Source: Micavibrio aeruginosavorus (GTDB taxonomy: Bacteria > Pseudomonadota > Alphaproteobacteria > Micavibrionales > Micavibrionaceae). Taken from it: a stretch of DNA of 16,201 nucleotides. The notes beneath the pieces are model-generated. The model saw only the letters and a list, made by a program, of their open reading frames with translations, made no database searches and was not told where the DNA came from. Numbering within the stretch: the first letter of the stretch is position 1; every line of letters starts with the position of its first letter. Below, in pieces: positions 1 to 7,129 of the stretch. The stretch spans positions 1-16,201 of the forward strand of contig QFOT01000036.1 of NCBI GenBank assembly GCA_003241285.1, in the 5' to 3' direction. The position numbers and the translations under genes are program-made.

Positions 1-803
1 TTGATTTCTGGGCGCCGTGGTGCGGGCCTTGCAAACAGCTGATGCCGGTGCTTGAAGAAATTATAAATGCGCAAGGCGGCAAAGTCGCGCTTGCCAAAGT
101 CAATATTGATGAGAATCCTGAACTGGCGCAGGCATTTCGCGTACAGTCCGTGCCGACGGTCATCGCAATGTTTATGGGGCAGCCCGTATCCGGTTTTCAG
201 GGCGTGCGCCCTAAGAGCGATATCGAGAATCTAATTAATCAGCTTTTGCAAATCCAGAAACAGCAAATGCCTGATGCGCTGGATATCCCGTCGGCCTTAG
301 CTGCCGCGTCTGATGCGATGGCAGAAAATAATTTCGATCTGGCACAAAATATTTACGGTGAAATATTAGCCGAGGATAATTTAAATGCCGCAGCGTTTGC
401 AGGAATGATCCGCATATTGATTGCAGTCGGCGAGATCGGTCAGGCCAAGGCTGTGAGTGACGGCCTTCCCGAGCAGATTGCCAAAGACCCGAATATTACA
501 TCGGTTCGGACGGCTCTGGAGCTGGCGCTTAACCGTCCACCCGGCGCGCTTGACGAGATCGAGCGTAGACTGGCGGCGCAATCCGACAATCCCGATATTT
601 TATTCGAATATGCCGAGGCGGCCTTTGCGGCGGGCGAAAAGGATAAGGCGGTCGATACGCTGATTGCTCTAATAAAAAAACATAAGGACTGGGAGGAAGA
701 TAAAGCGCGCAAGCAATTGCTGAAATATTTCGAAGCATGGGGTGTGATGGACCCGGCGAGCGCCAGCGGTCGCCGTAAGCTCTCTTCCCTGTTGTTTTCT
801 TAG
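1..803 (+). CDS. cnoX: CnoX/YbbN-like thioredoxin-TPR chaperone (chaperedoxin), 5'-truncated by window edge
   Basis: The open frame runs from base 3, with no start codon before the edge. The first visible residues are DFWAPWCGPCK, the thioredoxin active site, so an ATG at 42 is internal and the true start lies outside the window. About 266 residues are visible; roughly 30-45 N-terminal residues (first strand and helix of the thioredoxin fold) should be missing. The thioredoxin fold continues to about visible residue 80 (cis-Pro loop in VPTVIAMF), followed by an alpha-helical region of TPR-like repeats to the end. This is the CnoX (YbbN) architecture: a stress chaperone that binds unfolding proteins and, where the site is CGPC, can also reduce them. 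E. coli CnoX lacks the redox pair, whereas this one keeps both cysteines, so it is probably redox active in the cytoplasm. The LON-domain gene follows after 22 bases, suggesting one transcript. Confidence 0.9.
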   Translation, partial: DFWAPWCGPCKQLMPVLEEIINAQGGKVALAKVNIDENPELAQAFRVQSVPTVIAMFMGQPVSGFQGVRPKSDIENLINQLLQIQKQQMPDALDIPSALAAASDAMAENNFDLAQNIYGEILAEDNLNAAAFAGMIRILIAVGEIGQAKAVSDGLPEQIAKDPNITSVRTALELALNRPPGALDEIERRLAAQSDNPDILFEYAEAAFAAGEKDKAVDTLIALIKKHKDWEEDKARKQLLKYFEAWGVMDPASASGRRKLSSLLFS

Positions 804-825
804 ATTTCCCGCTTATATCAGGAAT

Positions 826-1476
826 ATGGTTGAAAAAGCGACCCATATGGAATTCAGTAAACTTCCTGACATCATTCCGGTTTTTCCGCTGGATGGCGTG
901 TTACTTCTGCCGCGCGGGCATTTGCCGCTCAACATCTTCGAGCCTCGCTATATCGCCATGGTCGAAGATGCGCTGCGTACCAACCGCTTGATCGGTATGA
1001 TCCAGCCAAGCGCCGCTTCAAGCGGTCCGCCGCCGCTCTTCAAGACAGGCTGTGCGGGAAAGATTGTCCAGTTTCAGGAAACCGAAGACGGGCGTTATCT
1101 GATTACACTTAAAGGTGTTGCCCGTTTCGAGGTCCAGCACGAAGTGGATTCTATGCGCGGCTATCGCCAGGTCCGAACTGACTGGTCCAAATTTAGCGAG
1201 GATTTTGAAAAAATAGAGTCCCTCGGTGTCAATCGTTCTCATCTTGTCGAGTTGCTGCAAATTTATTTTGAACAGAATGAAATGTCGATTGACTGGAAAT
1301 TAATCACGGCGGTTAACGACGAAAAACTGATGACCTGCCTTGCCATGATATGTCCTTTTACGTCCGGCGAAAAACAGGCTCTGATAGAAGAGCCAACCTG
1401 TAAGGCGCGGGCGGATCTGTTCATGAAGCTTCTGGAGATGGCTGTCAGAAGCGAGTGTTGCTCTTCCAAACACTGA
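826..1476 (+). CDS. Stand-alone Lon N-terminal (LON substrate-binding) domain protein
   Basis: 216 residues beginning with the typical LON-domain opening: IPVFPLDGVLLLPRGHLPLNIFEPRYIAM spans about residues 17-45, and a conserved central strand region includes GRYLITLKGVARF. There is no AAA+ ATPase or protease domain, so this is not Lon protease itself but the widespread one-domain relative (YcaR-neighbour/PUA-like fold), whose biochemical role is not established. It sits 22 bases after cnoX and 22 bases before the Trm112-like gene. Thioredoxin - LON - Trm112 is a familiar alphaproteobacterial run and hints at a link with proteostasis. Two starts are possible: ATG 826 and ATG 847 (MEFSKLPD). 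A weak AGGA lies only 2 bases before 826 and about 23 before 847, so the site does not decide between them. The C-terminus is CCSSKH. Confidence 0.85.
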   Translation: MVEKATHMEFSKLPDIIPVFPLDGVLLLPRGHLPLNIFEPRYIAMVEDALRTNRLIGMIQPSAASSGPPPLFKTGCAGKIVQFQETEDGRYLITLKGVARFEVQHEVDSMRGYRQVRTDWSKFSEDFEKIESLGVNRSHLVELLQIYFEQNEMSIDWKLITAVNDEKLMTCLAMICPFTSGEKQALIEEPTCKARADLFMKLLEMAVRSECCSSKH

Positions 1477-1498
1477 CATCCGCCTGTATAGTAGGCCT

Positions 1499-1693
1499 AT
1501 GAACACTCAAATCGACCCGCGTCTTCTTGAAATACTGGTTTGTCCGTTGACCAAAATTCCCTTGCGCTATGATCGTGAGAAGCAGGAGTTAATCTCCGAC
1601 CGTGCAGGGCTTGCCTATCCGATCCGGGACGGTATCCCGATCATGCTGGTCGATGAGGCCCGGAAGCTTGAAGATAACGAGATTAAAAAATAG
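1499..1693 (+). CDS. Trm112/YcaR-like small protein (UPF0434 family)
   Basis: 64 residues with the family hallmarks: DPRLLEILVCPLTKIPL near residues 6-22 and the AYPIRDGIPIMLVDEAR block near 39-55. In eukaryotes and archaea Trm112 is a zinc-binding activator of methyltransferases; bacterial YcaR-type versions are uncharacterised, and this one keeps only one cysteine (C15), so zinc binding in the classic four-Cys manner is unlikely. Length matches the family (about 60-70 residues). It closes the operon that starts with cnoX. No factor-independent terminator is visible after its stop, and the putative leuA promoter begins within two bases of it, so some read-through into the leuA leader is possible. 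Confidence 0.88.
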   Translation: MNTQIDPRLLEILVCPLTKIPLRYDREKQELISDRAGLAYPIRDGIPIMLVDEARKLEDNEIKK

Positions 1694-1694
1694 G

Positions 1695-1724
1695 TTGCCG
1701 GAATTATAAATCTCGGGCTACAAA
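1695..1724 (+). promoter_or_regulatory. Candidate sigma70-type promoter for the leuA leader
   Basis: TTGCCG (1695-1700) and TACAAA (1719-1724) are separated by 18 bases. A start 9 bases beyond the -10 would fall on the A of the leader ATG at 1733, giving a leaderless transcript. An alternative -10, TATAAA at 1705-1710, has no good -35. The assignment is inference from consensus matches only. Confidence 0.4.
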
Positions 1725-1732
1725 TACTCTGC

Positions 1733-1780
1733 ATGTTGAATATTGTTCAAAACCTTCTCCTTCGACTTATGATCCCCTGA
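1733..1780 (+). CDS. Leucine-rich leader peptide upstream of leuA (candidate attenuator peptide)
   Basis: A 15-codon frame, ATG to TGA, reads MLNIVQNLLLRLMIP. Five of 15 residues are leucine, four of them in codons 8-12 (CTT CTC CTT CGA CTT), 78 bases before leuA. This is what ribosome-mediated attenuation needs: a short ORF whose translation stalls when charged tRNA-Leu is scarce. No Shine-Dalgarno is visible; a candidate -10 (TACAAA 1719-1724) would put the transcript start at the ATG itself, as in the leaderless trpL mRNA of rhizobia. The stop codon lies inside the first arm (1774-1780) of the downstream RNA stems. The small size makes chance possible, but position, leucine content and secondary structure agree. 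Confidence 0.65.
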   Translation: MLNIVQNLLLRLMIP

Positions 1781-1816
1781 GACCAGAGGGCTATACCCTT
1801 TTGTGCTTTTCAGGGG
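1774..1816 (+). promoter_or_regulatory. Candidate leuA attenuator RNA (mutually exclusive stems)
   Basis: Four short segments can pair in alternative ways: A CCCCTGA (1774-1780, overlapping the leader stop), B AGAGGG (1785-1790), C CCCTTT (1796-1801) and D TCAGGGG (1810-1816). A:D is a perfect 7-bp pair that can be extended by GA/TC past a bulge. B:C forms a 6-bp stem including one G-U pair, loop CTATA, followed by a U-rich stretch (1799-1802 and 1807-1810) that resembles a weak terminator. A:B (CCCT/AGGG) competes with B:C. Stalling at the leucine codons 1754-1768 would leave A free to capture B and block B:C. Which stem terminates is inference; the pairings themselves are in the sequence. 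Confidence 0.5.
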
Positions 1817-1857
1817 TCAAAATCATTGTCATTTCAAAGAATTTAGAAGGTTAAGCC

Positions 1858-3411
1858 ATGTCCGCTACTGCATCCTCAAAAAACCGTATTATTATTTTTG
1901 ACACGACACTCCGCGACGGTGAGCAATCGCCAGGTTGTTCAATGAACCTGGAAGAAAAGCTACGGATGGCGCGCCTGCTTGACGAGATGGGTGTCGATGT
2001 TATCGAGGCTGGATTTCCGATTGCGTCAAAAGGCGATTTTGAGTCCGTGTCTGAAATCGCTAAAACTATCAAGCGCGCCGTCGTCTGCGGCCTCGCCCGC
2101 GCCAAATCTGCCGATATCGACGTAGCAGGGGAAGCGCTTCAACATGCGAAACTGCGCCGGATACATACTTTTATTTCAACCAGCCCGCTTCATATGCAGT
2201 ATCAGTTGCAGATGTCGCCCGAAGCCGTTCTGGAATCAGTTAAGGAAAGCGTCACGCGTGCCCGCAAATACACGGACGATGTCGAATGGTCTGGTATGGA
2301 TGCGACGCGCTCGGATATCGATTTTCTGTGTCAATGCGTCGAAGCGGCGATAGAGAGTGGTGCAACGACTATTAATATACCGGATACAGTGGGTTTTGCC
2401 GTACCTGATGAGATGGCGCAGATTATATTGAGTTTGCGAAACCGCGTGCCCAATATCGACAAAGCGATTTTGTCCATGCACTGCCATAATGATTTAGGCT
2501 TAGCGGTTGCCAACTCACTGGCGGGAGTTCAGGCTGGTGCACGCCAGATCGAATGTACGATTAATGGCATCGGCGAGCGCGCCGGAAACGCCGCGTTGGA
2601 AGAAGTCGTGATGGCATTTAAAGTGCGCGGCGATTTCATGCCTTTTGAAACCAACGTAAATGCGTCGATGATTACGAAAGTATCAAGGACGCTCTCATCC
2701 ATTACGGGCTTCAACGTCCAGCCGAACAAGGCGATTGTCGGGGCGAATGCCTTCGCCCATGAAAGCGGCATTCATCAGGATGGAATGCTCAAGCATAAGG
2801 GCACATATGAGATTATGACTCCGGAATCAGTCGGGCTCGTGAAATCCGATCTGGTTCTCGGCAAGCATTCAGGCCGAGCAGCTTTTAAAAACAAACTGGC
2901 CGAGATGAATATAGAACTAGGGGCCAACGCTTTTGAAGACGCGTTTAACCGCTTCAAGGATCTGGCCGATAAAAAGAAAAACGTCTATGACGACGATATT
3001 CTGGCTTTGATCGAAGACGAGGTTGGGCGCGACCACGAGAATATCAAATTCGTATCCTTATCCGTTCAGGCCGGAAGCAAGGGGCCGCAAACAGCCACGC
3101 TGGAAATGTCAGTAAATGGTGTGTTTCACGAAGCGACATCCGAAGGCAATGGTCCGGTCGATGCGATATTTTGCGCCATCCGCAAAATAATCCCGCATGA
3201 CGACTCTGTCCTGCAACTTTACAGTGTGCACGCCGTAACCGGCGGAACCGATGCTCAGGCGGAAGTCACGGTAAGGCTGGAGGAAAATGGGAAAACTGTA
3301 GTCGGACAAGGGACTGATCCCGATACGATGGTAGCTTCTTGCCGTGCCTATTTGCACGCCCTGAACAAGCTTATGGATAAACGGCAGAAAACTGCACCGC
3401 CGAAAAATTAA
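1858..3411 (+). CDS. leuA: 2-isopropylmalate synthase (EC 2.3.3.13)
   Basis: Condenses acetyl-CoA with 2-oxoisovalerate, the first committed step of leucine synthesis, in the cytoplasm. At 517 residues it is the usual size (E. coli 523). The N-terminal HMGL-like TIM barrel carries FDTTLRDGEQSPG (residues 14-26; R19 and D20 catalytic/metal) and the metal-binding HCHNDLG (H208, H210), then GIGERAGNAALEE. A linker with GKHSGRAAF leads to the C-terminal LeuA dimer/regulatory domain (about 390-510; VHAVTGGTDAQAEV and GQGTDPDTMVAS), the site of leucine feedback in the family. A good ribosome site AGAAGG (1845-1850) lies 7 bases before the ATG. It stands alone here, without leuBCD, and appears to be controlled by the leader peptide/attenuator upstream in addition to allostery. 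Confidence 0.97.
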   Translation: MSATASSKNRIIIFDTTLRDGEQSPGCSMNLEEKLRMARLLDEMGVDVIEAGFPIASKGDFESVSEIAKTIKRAVVCGLARAKSADIDVAGEALQHAKLRRIHTFISTSPLHMQYQLQMSPEAVLESVKESVTRARKYTDDVEWSGMDATRSDIDFLCQCVEAAIESGATTINIPDTVGFAVPDEMAQIILSLRNRVPNIDKAILSMHCHNDLGLAVANSLAGVQAGARQIECTINGIGERAGNAALEEVVMAFKVRGDFMPFETNVNASMITKVSRTLSSITGFNVQPNKAIVGANAFAHESGIHQDGMLKHKGTYEIMTPESVGLVKSDLVLGKHSGRAAFKNKLAEMNIELGANAFEDAFNRFKDLADKKKNVYDDDILALIEDEVGRDHENIKFVSLSVQAGSKGPQTATLEMSVNGVFHEATSEGNGPVDAIFCAIRKIIPHDDSVLQLYSVHAVTGGTDAQAEVTVRLEENGKTVVGQGTDPDTMVASCRAYLHALNKLMDKRQKTAPPKN

Positions 3412-3478
3412 AATATTTGTTTGCTTAAACACCATCTTTTAATCTTTTTTAACCGGCGTAGAATACAAATGAATCAAA

Positions 3479-3508
3479 GGCTGCATTTCCAGCCGTCTTT
3501 TCGCTTTT
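3479..3508 (+). terminator. Candidate terminator after leuA
   Basis: GGCTG (3479-3483) and CAGCC (3490-3494) form a 5-bp stem with a 6-base loop, followed by GTCTTTTCGCTTTT. The stem is short and the U tract interrupted, so this is a modest candidate. It lies in the 155-base gap before the chemoreceptor gene, in which I see no convincing promoter (a lone TAGAAT at 3459-3464 has no matching -35). Confidence 0.4.
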
Positions 3509-3566
3509 AATATTCATATTGCGTTATCAAATATTATCCATCTCAAGAAATGAGGCTTTTTCCTGC

Positions 3567-5720
3567 ATGTCCCTTAAAAATATCAAAATACTTTATAAGC
3601 TCCCTGCCGCTACCCTCCTTATGGTTCTTTTGTGTTGTGCTACGACAGCAGGGCTGGCAATCCGCACATCTGAAAAGGGCAGTGTCGATGAATATGCCGA
3701 GAAAATCGGAGTCATGCGCGATGAGGCAAGCCGCAAGCTCACGATTTATTTAGGCGGTATACAGGAAGATTTAAAAGTCGTAGCTGACAGCTCAATGGCC
3801 CATCAGGCGATTGCGGAATTAGGCATGGCGTGGAACGAGCTTCCTGTAGAAAACAAGACAGCGTATCTGCAAAATCAGTATATCGACCAGAATCCTAATA
3901 AATTAGGTGAAAAACATTTACTTGATGCCGCGAATGACGGCACTACCTACAGCCAGGTTCATGCAAAATACCACCCCTGGTTCCGCGAGCTTTTGACGCA
4001 GCGCGATTATTACGACATTTTCCTTTTCGATCCTAACGGTAATCTTGTCTATACCGTATTTAAAGAGCGCGACTTTGCAACAAGCGCGGTTTCAGGTGAA
4101 TGGAAAGACACTGACCTGATGAAGCTTTTTAAGGACATCAAGACAACAGGGAAAAAGGGAGAAATAAAATTCTATGATTTCAAGCCTTATAAACCATCGA
4201 GCGATGTCCCGGCTGCCTTTATAGGAACGCCTGTCTACGGCGGTAACGGCCAGTTCGAAGGCGTTTTAGCCTTCCAGATGCCGATCAAGAGGATCAACGA
4301 GGTTCTTTTCATGGATAATAAAGCGGCCTCCAATGTGGATGTCCATCTCGTCGGGCGCGATCATCTGCTCAGGAACGATCCTCTACCAAAGGATGATATC
4401 GATCCTATCCTGAAAGAGAATGTTGATTCTCATTTTATCGATAAGGCATTTAATGGTGAAACCGGGGAAGGCTGGGATGTTGATAACGGACGCGAAGTTC
4501 TGGCGTCTTACGCACCATTTGACTTCTTGGGCGCGGATTGGATGATCTATGTCAATACAGACAAGAAGGTCGTGATGGCGGTCGTTAACGAGATCAAGAC
4601 ACAAATTCTGATCGCAAGTGCTGTGGCTCTGATTGTTACGGCTTTTCTGACTATCCTGTTTTCTTTGAGTCTTACCACGCCTATCAACCGGATGGTTTCG
4701 GCTATGAAGAAACTTGCCGATCGTGATTATGATACGGATGTGCCGTCACTGGATCGCGGAGATGAAATCGGTGACATGGCAAAAACCGTTCAGATTTTCA
4801 AGGAAAACGGGCTGAAGGTTGCGGAAATGGAGCTTCAGCAGGAAGCGCTTAAACGCGAAGCCGAGCTTGAGAAAAAAAGCAGCATGAATATGCTGGCGAA
4901 CGACTTCGACAGCCGCACGTCCGGTATTATTCAGGCAATGGCTAGTGCAGCGACGGAGCTGCAGGCGACAGCTAACCAGATGACGAGTTCTTCTGCCAAC
5001 ACGGCTGAAGCGAGCTCGCTGGTCGCAGCGGCAGCGACAGAAGCGGATAGCAATGTCCAGACGGTAGCATCAGCTTCGGAAGAATTATCGGCTTCATCTG
5101 CCGAAATTGCGAAGCAGATATCCAGCGTTGCGCAAAAATCGACACGGGCATCGCATGAAGCCGAAACCACCAGCCATGAGGTTAGTGAGCTGAACAGCCT
5201 AGCCGATTCTATCGGCGAGGTTGTGGGCGCTATTAAAGGTATCGCCGAGCAGACAAACTTGCTGGCGCTGAACGCGACAATTGAAGCAGCGCGCGCGGGA
5301 GAGGCTGGCAAAGGCTTTGCGGTAGTGGCCGACGAAGTCAAAAAACTGGCAATGGAGACAGCGCAGAAAACAGAGCAGATCGATGAGCGCGTTGGCAAAA
5401 TCCAGAATGCAATCCGTTCCAGTGTTGAAGCGGTGCAGCGTATTATCTCGGACGTCAAGCAAATCGACGAAGCGACGACAACGGTTGCGTCCGCTGTAGA
5501 AGAGCAGTACGCGGCAACCGCCGAGATCGGACGCAACGTGGCGGAGGCTTCAACTGGTACGCAGCAAGTAGCCCAGACGATTATCAGTGTTCAAAGAAAT
5601 GCCGAAGAAACGGGGCAGGCGGCAAGTACTGTTCTGGATGCAGCGGGGGAACTGGCGAAAATCTCGACCGAGCTGCAAAGCCAGGTCAAGGAATTCCTTG
5701 ATGAAATCAGAAACTCGTAA
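3567..5720 (+). CDS. Methyl-accepting chemotaxis protein with Cache-like periplasmic sensor
   Basis: A 717-residue transmembrane chemoreceptor. From ATG 3567 the order is: short cytoplasmic tail, membrane segment 1 (about 10-31), a periplasmic domain of about 310 residues resembling double-Cache sensors (YYDIFLFDPNGNLVYTV and the later AAFIGTPVYGG strand), membrane segment 2 (about 345-368), HAMP (about 368-421), then the signalling coiled coil with the hairpin tip GIAEQTNLLALNATIEAARAG (about 557 on), which contacts CheA and CheW. The C-terminus, FLDEIRNS, lacks the NWETF-type pentapeptide that tethers CheR/CheB in some receptors. A longer frame opens at TTG 3519, but ATG 3567 puts the first membrane segment in the right place and has GAGG 11 bases upstream. 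No che genes are nearby, so it is an orphan receptor; its ligand cannot be read from the sequence. Confidence 0.93.
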   Translation: MSLKNIKILYKLPAATLLMVLLCCATTAGLAIRTSEKGSVDEYAEKIGVMRDEASRKLTIYLGGIQEDLKVVADSSMAHQAIAELGMAWNELPVENKTAYLQNQYIDQNPNKLGEKHLLDAANDGTTYSQVHAKYHPWFRELLTQRDYYDIFLFDPNGNLVYTVFKERDFATSAVSGEWKDTDLMKLFKDIKTTGKKGEIKFYDFKPYKPSSDVPAAFIGTPVYGGNGQFEGVLAFQMPIKRINEVLFMDNKAASNVDVHLVGRDHLLRNDPLPKDDIDPILKENVDSHFIDKAFNGETGEGWDVDNGREVLASYAPFDFLGADWMIYVNTDKKVVMAVVNEIKTQILIASAVALIVTAFLTILFSLSLTTPINRMVSAMKKLADRDYDTDVPSLDRGDEIGDMAKTVQIFKENGLKVAEMELQQEALKREAELEKKSSMNMLANDFDSRTSGIIQAMASAATELQATANQMTSSSANTAEASSLVAAAATEADSNVQTVASASEELSASSAEIAKQISSVAQKSTRASHEAETTSHEVSELNSLADSIGEVVGAIKGIAEQTNLLALNATIEAARAGEAGKGFAVVADEVKKLAMETAQKTEQIDERVGKIQNAIRSSVEAVQRIISDVKQIDEATTTVASAVEEQYAATAEIGRNVAEASTGTQQVAQTIISVQRNAEETGQAASTVLDAAGELAKISTELQSQVKEFLDEIRNS

Positions 5721-5741
5721 CTCATCTCATAACTCATAAAG

Positions 5742-5771
5742 AAAATCCCCGCCTGTTGCGGGGATTTTTTT
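5742..5771. terminator. Bidirectional factor-independent terminator between the MCP and NYN genes
   Basis: AAAATCCCCGC (5742-5752) pairs perfectly with GCGGGGATTTT (5758-5768) around the loop CTGTT, followed by further T residues to 5771. The A run on the other side gives a U tract for the minus strand, so it can serve both convergent genes: the chemoreceptor ends 22 bases to the left and the NYN gene 12 bases to the right. Confidence 0.92.
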
Positions 5772-5782
5772 GTCATGCTTTT

Positions 5783-6463
5783 TTAGGCTTTGAGATAGGC
5801 GGGGATCTCTTCATCCTCGTCTATGCTATTAAAGACTTCCCCTTGATTAACAGGCGGTCGCGGAGATCCTCCATCACGCTGGATATATTCCAGCACACTG
5901 GTCAAATCCATAAACTGGTCCGCCTGACGGCGCAGTTCATCGGCGATCATAGGCGGCGTCGTGCTGATTGTTGATACAACGCTCACCCTGACACCTTTGC
6001 GCTGGACGGCCTCGACAAGCTTTCTGAAATCCCCGTCACCGGAAAAGAGGATAATGTGATCTACCTTGTCAGCCATTTCCATCATATCGACGGCAAGCTC
6101 TATATCGATATTACCCTTGACCTTTCGGCGGCCTTGGTTATCGGTAAATTCCTTGGCGGGTTTTGTTACCATCGTGTAGCCGTTGTAATCCAGCCAGTCG
6201 ACCAAGGGACGAATAGGCGTATAATCCTGATCCTCGATCAAAGCTGTATAGTAAAAGGCGCGAATTAGGCGACCGCGCTGGCCTGCCCAAGCAAGGAGTT
6301 TCCTGTAATCAATATCAAAATTAAGGCTGCGGGCTGCGGCGTAAAGGTTTGATCCATCTATAAAAACGGCTAATTTCTCATCCTCGTAGAAGAAATGCGC
6401 ATTTTTCTTGCCGAAGCTGCCACCGGAATAACCGCCATTTTTACCGGATGAACGCTGAACCAT
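5783..6463 (-). CDS. NYN-domain (LabA/DUF88 family) putative ribonuclease
   Basis: 226 residues. The PIN-like NYN fold is clear: LAVFIDGSNLY (D36), a central acidic patch KGNIDIELAVDMM (D120, D126) and LFSGDGDFRKLV (D143, D145), the acidic residues that bind metal in this nuclease-like family. Residues 1-24 are glycine/serine-rich and basic (GKNGGYSGGSFGKK), probably a disordered nucleic-acid-binding tail, and the C-terminus is acidic and also likely disordered. The family is linked to RNA turnover, and in cyanobacteria LabA acts in clock output; the substrate here is unknown. The ATG has AGAGG about 5 bases upstream. It is divergent from rpoZ across a 168-base gap and convergent with the chemoreceptor. 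Confidence 0.9.
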   Translation of the reverse strand: MVQRSSGKNGGYSGGSFGKKNAHFFYEDEKLAVFIDGSNLYAAARSLNFDIDYRKLLAWAGQRGRLIRAFYYTALIEDQDYTPIRPLVDWLDYNGYTMVTKPAKEFTDNQGRRKVKGNIDIELAVDMMEMADKVDHIILFSGDGDFRKLVEAVQRKGVRVSVVSTISTTPPMIADELRRQADQFMDLTSVLEYIQRDGGSPRPPVNQGEVFNSIDEDEEIPAYLKA

Positions 6464-6563
6464 AAAACCTCTCTTATGTTAAAAAATAATTCCCTAAATG
6501 CATTAAACATAATAGTATTTTCTTCCCGGAGATTTTGTTTGAAAGCCTTTGTATATCAAAAAC

Positions 6564-6592
6564 TTGCAAATGGATTATGATAGGGATATATA
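6564..6592 (+). promoter_or_regulatory. Sigma70-type promoter of rpoZ
   Basis: TTGCAA (6564-6569), 17-base spacer, TATATA (6587-6592). Transcription would start near 6599-6600, giving a leader of about 32 bases that carries the ribosome site AAGGA (6620-6624), 7 bases before the rpoZ ATG. No equally good promoter was seen on the other strand for the divergent NYN gene. Confidence 0.65.
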
Positions 6593-6631
6593 CTCGCATT
6601 CACTGAAATCAAGATTATGAAGGAATAATAG

Positions 6632-7033
6632 ATGGCACGCGTTACCGTTGAAGATTGTGTCCTGTTGGTGCCCAATAGATTTGAACTCTGCATGGTTGCC
6701 GCTCAGCGCGCACGCCGCATCGGGGCCGGGGCTGCCTTGACAGTAGACCGTGACAACGACAAGAACCCTGTAGTATCTTTACGTGAAATCGCTGATGAAA
6801 CCGTTGGCGTGGAAGATCTCAAGGAAGACCTGATCAAGAGCCATCAGCGTATCTTTGCGCTTCAGGATGACAAAGACGATGTCATTGAAGAAATGCAAGG
6901 AGAAGAAGAGTGGAACTCTTTGGTTGCTGCCGCCAATAACACTGGCTTTGCCGCCGGTGAATTCGACGATGAAGACGAAGAAGAAAGCCCGCTGGAAGAT
7001 ATAGCCGGTTTCTCCGAAGACAAAGAAGCCTAA
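6632..7033 (+). CDS. rpoZ: DNA-directed RNA polymerase omega subunit
   Basis: 133 residues. The N-terminal half is the omega signature: MARVTVEDC, then NRFELCMVAAQRARRI (about residues 15-30), helices that clamp the C-terminal tail of beta-prime and assist polymerase assembly. In E. coli residues 2-4 (Ala-Arg-Val) form ppGpp binding site 1 with beta-prime, and they are conserved here. After about residue 65 comes an extension ending in a strongly acidic tail (EFDDEDEEESPLED), longer than the 91-residue E. coli subunit; alphaproteobacterial omegas are often extended this way. The gene has its own promoter and terminator and lies immediately upstream of rsh, the ppGpp enzyme, an arrangement also seen in E. 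coli (rpoZ-spoT). Confidence 0.95.
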   Translation: MARVTVEDCVLLVPNRFELCMVAAQRARRIGAGAALTVDRDNDKNPVVSLREIADETVGVEDLKEDLIKSHQRIFALQDDKDDVIEEMQGEEEWNSLVAAANNTGFAAGEFDDEDEEESPLEDIAGFSEDKEA

Positions 7034-7040
7034 AAAATTT

Positions 7041-7077
7041 AAAACCGCCCCTTCTTAAAAAGACTGGGCGGTTTTTT
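7041..7077 (+). terminator. Factor-independent terminator after rpoZ
   Basis: AAAACCGCCC (7041-7050) pairs perfectly with GGGCGGTTTT (7066-7075) and runs into a T tract. The 15-base loop contains CTTCTT/AAAAAG, which may form a small inner pair. It separates rpoZ from rsh, so rsh either has its own promoter (a weak TTATCA-N17-TATGCT at 7084-7112 is possible) or depends on read-through. Confidence 0.88.
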
Positions 7078-7129
7078 TATATTTTATCAATGAATTAGAT
7101 GCATAGTATGCTACTGTTTTGAGCATATT

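Noticed and set aside
3425..3452. TTAA repeats before the chemoreceptor gene, resembling a CtrA site (TTAA-N7-TTAA)
   Set aside because: The spacings are N10 (3425-3442) and N6 (3439-3452), not N7, in an AT-rich gap where TTAA is common by chance.
3471..3475. Single GANTC (GAATC) upstream of the chemoreceptor
   Set aside because: One site in about 155 bases is roughly what chance predicts; unlike gcrA there is no cluster.
4931..5536. 201-residue minus-strand open frame inside the chemoreceptor
   Set aside because: An Ala/Ser-rich shadow of the coiled-coil signalling domain, produced by its repetitive codons.
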